Notes under the pieces: model-generated
Told to the model about the DNA's origin: nothing
What the model saw: the letters and a program-made list of their open reading frames with translations, nothing else
The model's database searches: none
Assembly: GCA_021413675.1 (NCBI GenBank)
Contig: JAIOQA010000151.1
Location: 1 to 46,338, forward strand
From: Deltaproteobacteria bacterium
GTDB taxonomy: Bacteria > Myxococcota_A > Polyangia > Haliangiales > Haliangiaceae
DNA: 46,338 bases
Direction: 5' to 3'
Shown here: in pieces, positions 1 to 10,952 of the stretch
Position numbering within the stretch: position 1 is the first letter of the stretch
Layout: the number at the start of each line of letters is the position of its first letter
Position numbers and translations under genes: made by a program

Positions 1-1
1 C

Positions 2-184
2 GTCGGCGAGCGCGGCGTCGCGGCGGGCGAGCTGCGCGCGGTGCTCCCTCGCTACCGCAACGAGACGCCGCTGCACCTGCTCACGCCGGGCGGTCGCCAC
101 CTGCCCCGCCGCGTCACGCTCCTGCGCGATCACCTCGTGACGACGCTGACCGCGGCCTGCAAGGGCCACGGCGCGCTGGCCTGA
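2..184 (+). CDS. LysR-type regulator, C-terminal fragment (cut by window edge)
   Basis: The open frame enters from the left edge and ends with TGA at 182-184, giving about 60 residues. The stretch LRAVLPRYRNETPLHLL followed by GGRHLPRRVTLLRDHL resembles the end of the LysR substrate-binding domain, where a 'vLpdw.....lhLvyp..rhlsprvraFvdfl' pattern closes the second lobe. If correct, the gene is a DNA-binding transcriptional regulator whose helix-turn-helix lies outside the window. It is convergent with the lipoprotein ending at 194; only nine bases separate the two stops. The family call rests on a short tail alone, so it is tentative. Confidence 0.55.
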   Translation, partial: VGERGVAAGELRAVLPRYRNETPLHLLTPGGRHLPRRVTLLRDHLVTTLTAACKGHGALA

Positions 185-193
185 CGCGGCCGA

Positions 194-643
194 TCAGTGA
201 CAGTCGCAGCAGCGCTGCTTCGCGGCCTGGCACGAGGCCTTGCCGGCGGCGCAGCGATCCGCGGCCCAGGCGTCGCCCACGAGGTCGTCGGCGAGCCGGC
301 AGATCGCCGCGGCGTCGTCGCAGATCGCGGTCGCGAGCGTGCACGTGTCGGTGCACGCCGCCGGCGGCGTCAGCGGCGCGACGCACACGCCGGCGGCGTC
401 GGTCGCGCTCATCGGCTGGGCCGCGGCGATCGCCTCAGCGTCGGGCGCGGCCACGCCCGCGGCCTGCTCGCGCGCGGCGATGTCGGCGCCGAGCCGCTCG
501 ATCTCGGCGTGGCTGTCGCCCGGTCGCATCGTCATCGCATCCGGGGCGCCTGCCGGGGTCGCGCGCGGCGCCATCGCCGCGCCGCAGGCGACCAGGGTCA
601 GCGCGTACGCGATCGCCGCGCCTCGCACGCCACGACGCTTCAC
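194..643 (-). CDS. Ten-cysteine lipoprotein, second of a tandem pair
   Basis: 149 residues, GTG start overlapping the TGA of the upstream gene by four bases (GTGA at 640-643), so translation is probably coupled. The N-terminus is a lipoprotein signal ending LTLVAC with lipidated Cys20. The C-terminal half holds ten cysteines spaced C-x9-C-x3-C-x6-C-x6-C-x15-C-x6-C-x6-CC-x-C, exactly the spacing of the neighbouring lipoprotein at 640-1107, and motifs such as TAIC, AAIC, GKASC and RCC recur in both. Cysteines seven apart suggest two helices locked by disulfides; that fold is inference. It is the last gene of a five-gene sigma-factor operon. I do not recognise a named family and no enzymatic motif is visible. 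Confidence 0.8.
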   Translation of the reverse strand: MKRRGVRGAAIAYALTLVACGAAMAPRATPAGAPDAMTMRPGDSHAEIERLGADIAAREQAAGVAAPDAEAIAAAQPMSATDAAGVCVAPLTPPAACTDTCTLATAICDDAAAICRLADDLVGDAWAADRCAAGKASCQAAKQRCCDCH

Positions 644-1107
644 GGCACCAGCCCGGCGTGGTGATCGCACGCGCAGCAGCGCTCCTTGGCCTCGCGACAC
701 GAGGCCTTGGCGCTGTCGCACTTCTCCTTGGCCCACGGATCGTTGCCGAGGTCGGCGGCGATCGCGCAGATGCTCTCGGCGTTGTCGCAGATCGCGTCGC
801 CGAGCTCGCAGACGTCGCTGCAGGTCGGGCTGGGCTCGTGGCCATCGGGACAGACCGCCGCGGCCGCGCCCACGCTCTGGGCGTGCATCGCGACCACCGC
901 CGCCGGCTCGGGCTCGACCTCCATGCGGCCGGCGCGGCGCCAGTCGCGGATCTGCGTCCACAGCGCGGTGATCTCGTTGCGCTTGGCCTGGGCCTGCTGC
1001 CAGCCCGGCATCGGATCGAGCGGCCGCGAGCACGCGACCAGCGCCGCGCCGAGCGCCGCGCCGAGCGCGATGCCACCGAGCGCGGCGCGCGCGCCGACGC
1101 CGGTCAT
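640..1107 (-). CDS. Ten-cysteine lipoprotein, first of a tandem pair
   Basis: 155 residues. A hydrophobic signal ends LGAALVAC, with Cys26 as the lipidated residue. A middle segment (QQAQAKRNEITALWTQIRDWRRAGRMEVEP) looks helical. The C-terminal 70 residues carry the same ten-cysteine spacing as the downstream paralogue, including the fixed words DAIC, ESIC, KASC and RCCAC. Its ATG overlaps the TGA of the preceding lipoprotein gene (1104-1107) and its own stop overlaps the next start. The pair probably arose by tandem duplication and is exported to the periplasm or outer membrane. A metal-binding or structural disulfide role is possible, but nothing in the sequence decides it. Confidence 0.8.
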   Translation of the reverse strand: MTGVGARAALGGIALGAALGAALVACSRPLDPMPGWQQAQAKRNEITALWTQIRDWRRAGRMEVEPEPAAVVAMHAQSVGAAAAVCPDGHEPSPTCSDVCELGDAICDNAESICAIAADLGNDPWAKEKCDSAKASCREAKERCCACDHHAGLVP

Positions 1108-1703
1108 TTCGGCTCCGCCGCGAGCCGCTTCTGCAGCGCCTCGTTGATCGCGATCGAGCGATCGTACGCGGCGATCGCCGCGCGCTTGGCAGAGGCCGCG
1201 TTCGCCTTGCCGGCGGGCGTGCCGTCGTCGGCGAGCGCCGCCTGGGCCTCGAACACCTCGCCGCGCACGGTGTGCAGGTTGGCGAGGAAGAAGCTGTCGC
1301 GGGTCGCCGCGGCGATGCCCTCGTCGACGGTCCTCATCGCCTCGTCGACCTTGCCCTGGGCGACCAGGAGCTTGGCGAGCAGCGCGCGCGCATCCTGGCG
1401 CACGTCCTCGGCCTCGGGCGCGCCCTGCGGGAACTGGATCGCCAGGATCTGCCGGACCGCGAGCGTCGCCTCGGTGAGGTTGCCATCGGTCATGTAGACC
1501 TTGGCCTTGTGGTGAAAATTCTTGGCCTGGGCCAGCGCGACCAGCAGGTCCTGCGAGACCGTCCCGGCGAGGTCGCTGGGCTCGGCGAGCCGCGTGCTGG
1601 TCGAGGCGCGATCCTCGTCACCCGCGGTGCAGCTGACGAGCGCGGTCCCGCCCAGCGCTCCGGCGAGCGCGGCGCCGACCAGCCATCGCGTCGTGGTCTT
1701 CAT
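1104..1703 (-). CDS. Lipoprotein with TPR-like helical repeats
   Basis: 199 residues starting MKTTTRWLVGAALAGA; the lipobox LVSC puts the lipid on Cys25. From about residue 50 on the protein is alpha-helical with TPR-like helix pairs, for example HKAKVYMTDGNLTEATLAVR, a segment with GKVDEAMRTVDEGI, and AAIAAYDRSIAINEAL. Such repeats usually hold partner proteins together. The gene is third in the operon: the ATG overlaps the stop of the anti-sigma gene (1700-1703) and its stop overlaps the next start. A role as a periplasmic scaffold or sensor input for the sigma system is plausible but inferred from position only. Confidence 0.75.
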   Translation of the reverse strand: MKTTTRWLVGAALAGALGGTALVSCTAGDEDRASTSTRLAEPSDLAGTVSQDLLVALAQAKNFHHKAKVYMTDGNLTEATLAVRQILAIQFPQGAPEAEDVRQDARALLAKLLVAQGKVDEAMRTVDEGIAAATRDSFFLANLHTVRGEVFEAQAALADDGTPAGKANAASAKRAAIAAYDRSIAINEALQKRLAAEPK

Positions 1704-2299
1704 CGGGTACCTCCCGACCGTACCGCGAGCCCCTGCTCGCGCCAGCCATCGAGCCGGTCGGCGTAGATGACGTCGATGCGCGCCGCAGCATCGCCGGCGC
1801 GATCGCGGGTGATGACGCCGACCAGCTGATCCGCGCTGCGCCGCGCCGCGACCGACGGCGAAGGCGCGTGCCGCACCGGGCGCGTGACCAGGATCGCGAT
1901 CGCGGCGGCCGCGACCGCGGTCGCCACCGTCGCGGCGATCCATGGCAGGAGCGAGCGCTTGCGCGCCGCGTCGATCGACACGACCCGCGGCGGGCTCGGC
2001 GCGCCCAGCGGCGGGGGCACGCTGACCGAGCGCGGCCGGTCCTTGTCGACCGCGGCCAGGAGCGCCGCATCGACGATCGACGCCGCGCGCGCATCGGTGA
2101 GCGCGATCCGGCCGGCCGCGCCGCGGATCACGGTCGCGACCTCGACCAGCGCGCGATCGTCCGCCGACATCGCCGCCGGCACGCCGCGCCCCGCGACCGC
2201 ACGATCGATCAGCTCGCCGAAGCCGCGGGCGTGCGCGAGCTCGGCCGGGCTGATCGGGTCGTCGGGGTCGAAGTCGTCGTCGTCGGGGTCGTGGGTCAT
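1700..2299 (-). CDS. Candidate anti-sigma factor, single membrane span, no zinc motif
   Basis: 199 residues. The N-terminus is very acidic (THDPDDDDFDPDDP), followed by a helical cytoplasmic part to about residue 115, one transmembrane segment at about 117-138 (PWIAATVATAVAAAAIAIL), and a periplasmic tail of about 60 residues. It is directly downstream of an ECF sigma gene with a four-base overlap, the usual place for the cognate anti-sigma factor, and the topology fits. It has no cysteines and so lacks the HxxxCxxC zinc motif of ZAS anti-sigma factors. The function is therefore inferred from topology and gene order, not from a recognised domain. Confidence 0.65.
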   Translation of the reverse strand: MTHDPDDDDFDPDDPISPAELAHARGFGELIDRAVAGRGVPAAMSADDRALVEVATVIRGAAGRIALTDARAASIVDAALLAAVDKDRPRSVSVPPPLGAPSPPRVVSIDAARKRSLLPWIAATVATAVAAAAIAILVTRPVRHAPSPSVAARRSADQLVGVITRDRAGDAAARIDVIYADRLDGWREQGLAVRSGGTR

Positions 2300-2913
2300 A
2301 CGGCTTCCTCGGGAGCGCGAGCGCCGAAGCGCTTGCGGAAGGCGCGCACCGCGCGGAACAGGAGGACATCGAAGGTGCCGACGGTGATGCCCAGGCGGCG
2401 GGCACATTCGTCGCGGGGGAGCTCGTCGATCAGGCGGAGCTCGATGGCCACCCGGTAGCGCTCGTTGAGGCCCTCGAGCGCGACCGTGATCCGCGCCCGG
2501 TTCTGGCGCTGATCCTCGGCGGCGATGAGCTGGGCGTCGGCGTGCGACTCGGGATCGGACTCCTGCGGTAGTTCCTGGGCCATCGCGTCAGCCAGGCGGC
2601 GCGAGCGCTTCGACTGGCGGTGGAGGTCGTAGACCTTGTTGATCGCGATCTGGCGGAGCCAGGGGTAGATGCTCTTGCCCTGCCACGTGAAGCGCCCGAT
2701 CTTCTCGACGGCGGTCGCCATGGTGTCGCGCAGGATGTCCTCCGCGGTCGCGGCATCCCCGGTGCGCGGCAGGATGATCGTGCCGTACAGCGGTGGGGCG
2801 TAGCGTTCGAGGAGAGGGCGCATGGCGTCGAGGTTGCCGCGCTGGGCCTCCTCGACCAGGCGCTGCTCTTCGTCGAGCTCGACGCAAGGTGGTGTGGCAG
2901 CTTCGGAGGCCAA
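2296..2913 (-). CDS. ECF-type RNA polymerase sigma factor
   Basis: About 205 residues. Region 2 is visible as AQRGNLDAMRPLLERYAPPLY, then AEDILRDTMATAVEKIGRF and the core-binding WLRQIAINKVYDLHR. Region 4 follows as LEGLNERYRVAIELRLIDEL with the helix-turn-helix DECARRLGITVGTFDVLLFRAVRAFRKRF. Acidic residues between regions 2 and 4 form a linker. I chose the TTG at 2911-2913 because GGAGAG (2921-2926) lies seven bases before it; a TTG at 2926-2928 gives five more residues but has no ribosome site. The sigma factor should direct its own operon plus unknown targets. Its stop overlaps the anti-sigma start by four bases. Confidence 0.9.
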   Translation of the reverse strand: MASEAATPPCVELDEEQRLVEEAQRGNLDAMRPLLERYAPPLYGTIILPRTGDAATAEDILRDTMATAVEKIGRFTWQGKSIYPWLRQIAINKVYDLHRQSKRSRRLADAMAQELPQESDPESHADAQLIAAEDQRQNRARITVALEGLNERYRVAIELRLIDELPRDECARRLGITVGTFDVLLFRAVRAFRKRFGARAPEEAV

Positions 2914-3003
2914 GTGCCGTCTCTCCAACGCCCGGAGGCGGCGCCATCTTACACCGTTGGGTGCACGTGGTTCGCCGCGGTGGTCAGCAGGGGGCGCGAT
3001 CGA

Positions 3004-3840
3004 TCAATCGGACCCGTTGCCCTCGAGGGGGCCGGGCGGCCCCGACCGGGGCGCGGCGGCCGGGCGCGAACCATCGTAGGACACCGACATCAGCTCGAGC
3101 CCGTGCGGCGGCGCGGTCGTGCCACCCCGGGTTCGATCGCGACTCGCAATGATCTCCGGCAGATCGGCGGCGGGAATCACGCCCTGCCCGACCGCGGTCA
3201 GGGTCCCGGCGATGATCCGGACCATGTTGCGGAGGAAGGCGTTGCCGCGGACGTCGATGCACCAGAGCTCCGGCTCGTCGTCGGTCGGCGTGATCGCGAT
3301 CGCGTGGATGCGGCGCATCGTGGTGCGCGCGGTGCAGTCGCTGGAGCGGAACCCCGCGAAGTCGTGCTCGCCCAGGAACGCCGCCGCCGCGGTGCGCATC
3401 GCCTCGAGATCCATCGGCCGCGGCCGGTGCCAGGCCCGCCGCACCCAGCGCGGCGACCGGTCGGGCCGGGCGAGCACCATGTAGCGGTAGTGCTTGCCGG
3501 TCGACGAGAACCGCGGGTGCCAGTCGGCGCTGGCCTCGGCGGCGTCGACCACGGCGATCGACGGCGGCAGGAGGCCGTTCAGGCCGCGGCGCAGGCCGTA
3601 GGTCGGGATCGTCCGGTCGGTGTGGAACGAGGCGACCTGGCCGCGCGCGTGGACGCCCGCGTCGGTGCGCGAGGCGCCCGAGGTCCGGGTCGGCACGCCG
3701 AGCAGCGTGGCGATCGCCGCCTCGAGGTGGCCCTGCACGGTCGGCGCGTTGGACTGGCGTTGCCAGCCGGCCAGGCCGGTGCCGTCGTACTCGATGGTCA
3801 GGCGGATGTGGCGCCCGCCCGCGCCGACGGGCTCGGTCAA
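3004..3840 (-). CDS. truA: tRNA pseudouridine(38-40) synthase TruA
   Basis: 278 residues. TruA isomerises uridines 38-40 of the tRNA anticodon stem-loop to pseudouridine. The N-terminal IEYDGTGLAGWQRQ and the catalytic segment SGASRTDAGVHARGQVASF, with the active-site Asp in RTDAGVHA, are diagnostic. Further TruA blocks include FSSTGKHYRYMV, HDFAGFRSSDC and GNAFLRNMVRIIAGTL. The length fits the family. The likely start is TTG at 3838-3840, which overlaps the TGA of the upstream gene (TTGA); no ATG or GTG lies near the family N-terminus. The C-terminus adds a Pro/Gly-rich tail of about 25 residues. Coupling of a housekeeping gene to an envelope protein gene is unusual. Confidence 0.93.
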   Translation of the reverse strand: MTEPVGAGGRHIRLTIEYDGTGLAGWQRQSNAPTVQGHLEAAIATLLGVPTRTSGASRTDAGVHARGQVASFHTDRTIPTYGLRRGLNGLLPPSIAVVDAAEASADWHPRFSSTGKHYRYMVLARPDRSPRWVRRAWHRPRPMDLEAMRTAAAAFLGEHDFAGFRSSDCTARTTMRRIHAIAITPTDDEPELWCIDVRGNAFLRNMVRIIAGTLTAVGQGVIPAADLPEIIASRDRTRGGTTAPPHGLELMSVSYDGSRPAAAPRSGPPGPLEGNGSD

Positions 3841-6140
3841 AACTCGAAGTCGAAGCCAGCGAACCAGGTCGAGTCCCCGACCGCGAGCTTCGAGTCCTTG
3901 CCGAAACCATCGACCTTCGCGGCCTGGTACTCGATGTAGAAGCCGGCGTGCTCGATGCCGCTCTCGGCCATCGAGCCGGCCGCGTCCGCATCGATACGCT
4001 CGGCGCGGATCGCGAGGCCGATCGAGGCCTGCACGCCGGCAGAGGCGCCGATCGCCTTGTTCTCGGCGCACGCGTGGTCGGCGTTGTCGGGGTGGCAGTT
4101 CTTGTCCGCCAGCTGCGCGAGCTCGCCGCTGGGCTGGCGGATCCACCACATGTAATAGGAGAAGCCGGCGCGGATGTACGGGATCACCGGCACGCCGAAC
4201 CGGTCATCGAAGTACGTGAGCCGGTAGCTCGCGGTGACCGCCATCGGCATCAGCCGGAACGAGGTCTCGTCGCCCGGGGACCGCGGCCGGTTCGGCTCAC
4301 CCGGGATCGAGCCATCGACGAAGGCGTTGGCGGTCTTGCCGAGGAAGCCGATCGAGCCGCCGACCCCGACCTGGCCGAAGCCGCTCCACACGATGCGATC
4401 GACCTCGAGCTCGGGGACGATGTTGTAGCCGCCGAACATCTCGTGATACGGGCGGGTCGCCTTCCCGGTCTGGTCCTGGAACTGCGCGTCGATCGCGGGC
4501 ACGTAGGGCCCGAGCTTGATGCCGATGATCCACTTCGACTCGGACACGCCGGTCGGCTCGTCGCCGAACGCCGGGTCGTCCCAGTACGGCGTCGTGCTCT
4601 GCGCGTGGGCCGCGCCGGTGTGGAGCATCGCCAGGGCGACCGCGGCTCCCGCGACCACCAGCCGCGCGGTGCGGCCGCGCAGGCGGCGGCGGCGCAGCAT
4701 CATCCCGACGCCAAGCAGCAGGATCAGGCCGGGCAGCGTGAACAGGTGCCAGGCGAGCGCGAAGGCCACCAGCGGCAGCAACACGATCGCGGCGACCACC
4801 CGGAGCGGCCACCACGCGGCGACGTACTCGCCGAGCCACGCGACGTGGTTGTAGTAGAAGTGCGTGAGCGCGCGGCCGTACAGCGTCGACGCGAGCGTGT
4901 CGTCGCGGAACGCCCGCAGCGCCCGCGTGATCGGGCCGCCGTCGCCGTAGGTGTCGGCCATCAGGCAGAAGCCGCCCTCGACCTTCGAGCCCTGATCGTG
5001 GGTGTCCTCCCAGAAGTCGGTCACCGGCTGCGGGGTGACCGTGCCGAGGAACGTCACGCCCGCCGGGTTGCCGGCCTGATCCACGACCAGGAGGATGACC
5101 CGGTACGGCGTGTCGTTCTTGAGCCCCGAGGCGGTCACCTCGGTGGCCCCACCGGGCGCCTCACCGCACAGGAACGACGAATCGAGCGACTCCATCGTCG
5201 TCGGGTCGATCGGCTGCGCATCCGGGGACGGCGGGCTCGCGTCGCCCGGCCCGGCGTCGAACGCGGCGTCCGGCCCCGCGTCCGGCGCGGCGTCGGGCGT
5301 CGCATCGGGATGGCCCGCGTCGATGTCGGTCTCCGCGTGCAGCGGCCGCTCGGTCAACTCGATGCTCTGGTTGACGTCGCACAGGGCCTTCGGGGTGAAG
5401 TACTTGGCCGTGACGGGCGGCTTGTCGAACGCCGGCTTGCCGCCGGTCGAGCAGAGCATCTGGTAGTAGTAGACGTCCGCGGTCGAGCCGGTCTCCGGCG
5501 TGAACGAGATGTGGATCGATTCCTCGCCGCCGTCGACGTTGATGTCGGTGGGCAGCGCGGGGGCGAGCCCGTCGTAGTCGATCGTCTGCTTCGCGACGGT
5601 CTCGTAGGTCTGGGCGCCGTCGGTGTCGACGAAGTACCAGATGGTCGAGGTCTTGGCGGTGGCCTCGCACCCCGTGGCGTTCTTGGACGACACCGCCTGG
5701 TGCACCGTGAACAGCGGGTAGCGCACCGCGAACAGGTCGTAGTAGTGGGCGAGGTGCAGCGCCTGGAGGTTGGTGCAGTTCGTGTTGCGCGTCGTCACGT
5801 CGCCGTCGCAGCTCGCGCCGACCCAGACGTCCATCGGGGCCTTCTGAAACGCGTCCGTGGTGTCCTGGGTGCCGTTCGTGACCGACGACTTCAGGCGAAA
5901 CTGCGCGGCGCGCGAATCCGGCGCGGCATCCGAGCAGACGCACCGCGCGAGGTTGAACGCCTGCTTCCGCTCGAGGTCCGTGTCCGGCGCGAGGTAGTCG
6001 AGGGGCTTGTTCGTATCGAGCACCGGCAGCTGGAGCTCCAGCTTGACCGTGCCCGCGCCGGTCGGAATCTCCGCGCGTGCGGTCCCCGCGCGCGCGACAC
6101 CAGCGAGGACCAGGGCGACACCGAGATAACGACGAACCAT
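3837..6140 (-). CDS. Surface protein / outer-membrane beta-barrel fusion with CFI-box-like CTERM segment
   Basis: 767 residues. Parts in order: signal peptide 1-23 (ends GTARA); secreted region with paired cysteines to about 270 and a fibronectin-III-like stretch near 190-260; an Asp/Pro/Ala linker 272-310; a second fibronectin-like stretch to about 372; a segment 391-463 resembling CFI-box-CTERM (FCLMADTYGDG, LRAFRDDTL, FYYN); hydrophobic span about 445-478; RRRR at 483-486. A second signal-peptide-like stretch 488-513 ends GAAHAQ, then a beta-barrel (KWIIGIKLGPYVPAID) runs to a final FDFEF. In Myxococcus, as I recall, these halves are separate neighbouring genes of the MXAN_2561/MXAN_2562 families. 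Methionines at 480/481 could restart translation. An upstream ATG at 6158 is possible. Confidence 0.75.
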   Translation of the reverse strand: MVRRYLGVALVLAGVARAGTARAEIPTGAGTVKLELQLPVLDTNKPLDYLAPDTDLERKQAFNLARCVCSDAAPDSRAAQFRLKSSVTNGTQDTTDAFQKAPMDVWVGASCDGDVTTRNTNCTNLQALHLAHYYDLFAVRYPLFTVHQAVSSKNATGCEATAKTSTIWYFVDTDGAQTYETVAKQTIDYDGLAPALPTDINVDGGEESIHISFTPETGSTADVYYYQMLCSTGGKPAFDKPPVTAKYFTPKALCDVNQSIELTERPLHAETDIDAGHPDATPDAAPDAGPDAAFDAGPGDASPPSPDAQPIDPTTMESLDSSFLCGEAPGGATEVTASGLKNDTPYRVILLVVDQAGNPAGVTFLGTVTPQPVTDFWEDTHDQGSKVEGGFCLMADTYGDGGPITRALRAFRDDTLASTLYGRALTHFYYNHVAWLGEYVAAWWPLRVVAAIVLLPLVAFALAWHLFTLPGLILLLGVGMMLRRRRLRGRTARLVVAGAAVALAMLHTGAAHAQSTTPYWDDPAFGDEPTGVSESKWIIGIKLGPYVPAIDAQFQDQTGKATRPYHEMFGGYNIVPELEVDRIVWSGFGQVGVGGSIGFLGKTANAFVDGSIPGEPNRPRSPGDETSFRLMPMAVTASYRLTYFDDRFGVPVIPYIRAGFSYYMWWIRQPSGELAQLADKNCHPDNADHACAENKAIGASAGVQASIGLAIRAERIDADAAGSMAESGIEHAGFYIEYQAAKVDGFGKDSKLAVGDSTWFAGFDFEF

Positions 6141-6269
6141 CGGGGCTGCTTTCTGCAAGCGAAGTGCCGCGGCGACGCCGACGACAATTGCTAGCTATCA
6201 CGCGGCCCTGTCCTCATCAACATCGCTGCGGTCGGCTGCCAATTTGGCGCGACCTGCGCGTGGCCCGTG

Positions 6270-8450
<2,181 letters not shown>

Positions 8451-8523
8451 GATCGATCGGCCCCATCGATGACGCTGGGCCCGATCTCCTCCGGACCCGG
8501 AGCCGGCTCGCATGCTCGCCTCA
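8451..8523 (-). repeat. Dispersed structured repeat, copy A
   Basis: This 73-base segment matches 17318-17389 with few gaps. Both contain GATCGATCGGCCC at one end, CCCGATCTCCTCCGGA in the middle and TCGCCTCA at the other end. On the minus strand each copy directly follows the 3' end of a gene or gene-tail copy. The centre CTCCGGACCCGGAG is a near-perfect palindrome (perfect in copy B). Here the element runs right up to the ATG of the transglutaminase gene. It may be a terminator or REP-like element; function unknown. Confidence 0.6.
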
Positions 8524-8532
8524 TGGTCGGTG

Positions 8533-8609
8533 CCTCACGCTTCCACCACCCGCGCCGCGCCCGACGGGCGGCCCGCGACCACGACGCCGCGCGGATGCAC
8601 GAGCACGCT
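8533..8609 (-). repeat. Duplicate of the DUF58 gene 3' end (direct repeat of 8730-8806)
   Basis: 77 bases identical at 75 positions to the last part of the DUF58 gene, including its stop codon. Read on the minus strand it still encodes [19 protein letters not shown] and the stop at 8535-8537; both differences (GAG GCA versus GAA GCG) are silent. The copies are 197 bases apart and enclose a hairpin-rich segment. It is not a gene by itself. Confidence 0.85.
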
Positions 8610-8620
8610 CGACGATCCCA

Positions 8621-8714
8621 GGGAACGTGCCGTTCCCCTCGTCGGGGGCAAGCCCCGCCGAGCCTCCCCTTCGCTTTCGGCGGCACTCGCCGCCGGGCGC
8701 GACCGTGTCGCGCC
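8621..8714. repeat. Chain of four consecutive stem-loops between duplicated gene tails
   Basis: Four inverted repeats follow one another almost without gaps: 8621-8627/8631-8637 (7 bp, 3-base loop); 8638-8647/8653-8662 (9 of 10 pairs, 5-base loop); 8678-8684/8689-8695 (7 bp, ACTC loop); 8696-8703/8707-8714 (8 bp, CGT loop). No reading frame here looks coding. The segment fills the space between the two copies of the DUF58 tail. Confidence 0.6.
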
Positions 8715-8731
8715 ACCTCGACCGAGACGCC

Positions 8732-9859
<1,128 letters not shown>

Positions 9860-9872
9860 GGAACCGGTGGGC

Positions 9873-10847
<975 letters not shown>

Positions 10848-10855
10848 GTCGGAGG

Positions 10856-10861
10856 ATCATA
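10856..10861 (-). promoter_or_regulatory. Putative -10 box of the MoxR operon (leaderless)
   Basis: TATGAT on the minus strand, eight bases before the moxR ATG, matches five of six -10 consensus positions. No good -35 is seen. Transcription would begin at or next to the start codon. Confidence 0.5.
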
Positions 10862-10940
10862 GCCGAAATCGCCCGGCGGGCCGGGGCGCCGGTGGGGTTC
10901 CCGGCGATGACGAGGCCGGGCGCGCGCCGGCCGGTCGCGA

Positions 10941-10946
10941 TAGGCT
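10941..10946 (+). promoter_or_regulatory. Putative -10 box of the J-domain gene (leaderless)
   Basis: TAGGCT lies six bases before the ATG at 10953. There is no ribosome site between them, the pattern expected of a leaderless mRNA. Confidence 0.4.
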
Positions 10947-10952
10947 GGGCCG

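Noticed and set aside
227..245. TGGCAC...TTGC resembling a sigma-54 promoter
   Set aside because: Spacing is off by one base and it lies inside the lipoprotein coding sequence.
3948..6194. Long plus-strand open frame opposite the fused outer-membrane protein
   Set aside because: No signal, domain or ribosome site; a shadow of the minus-strand gene.
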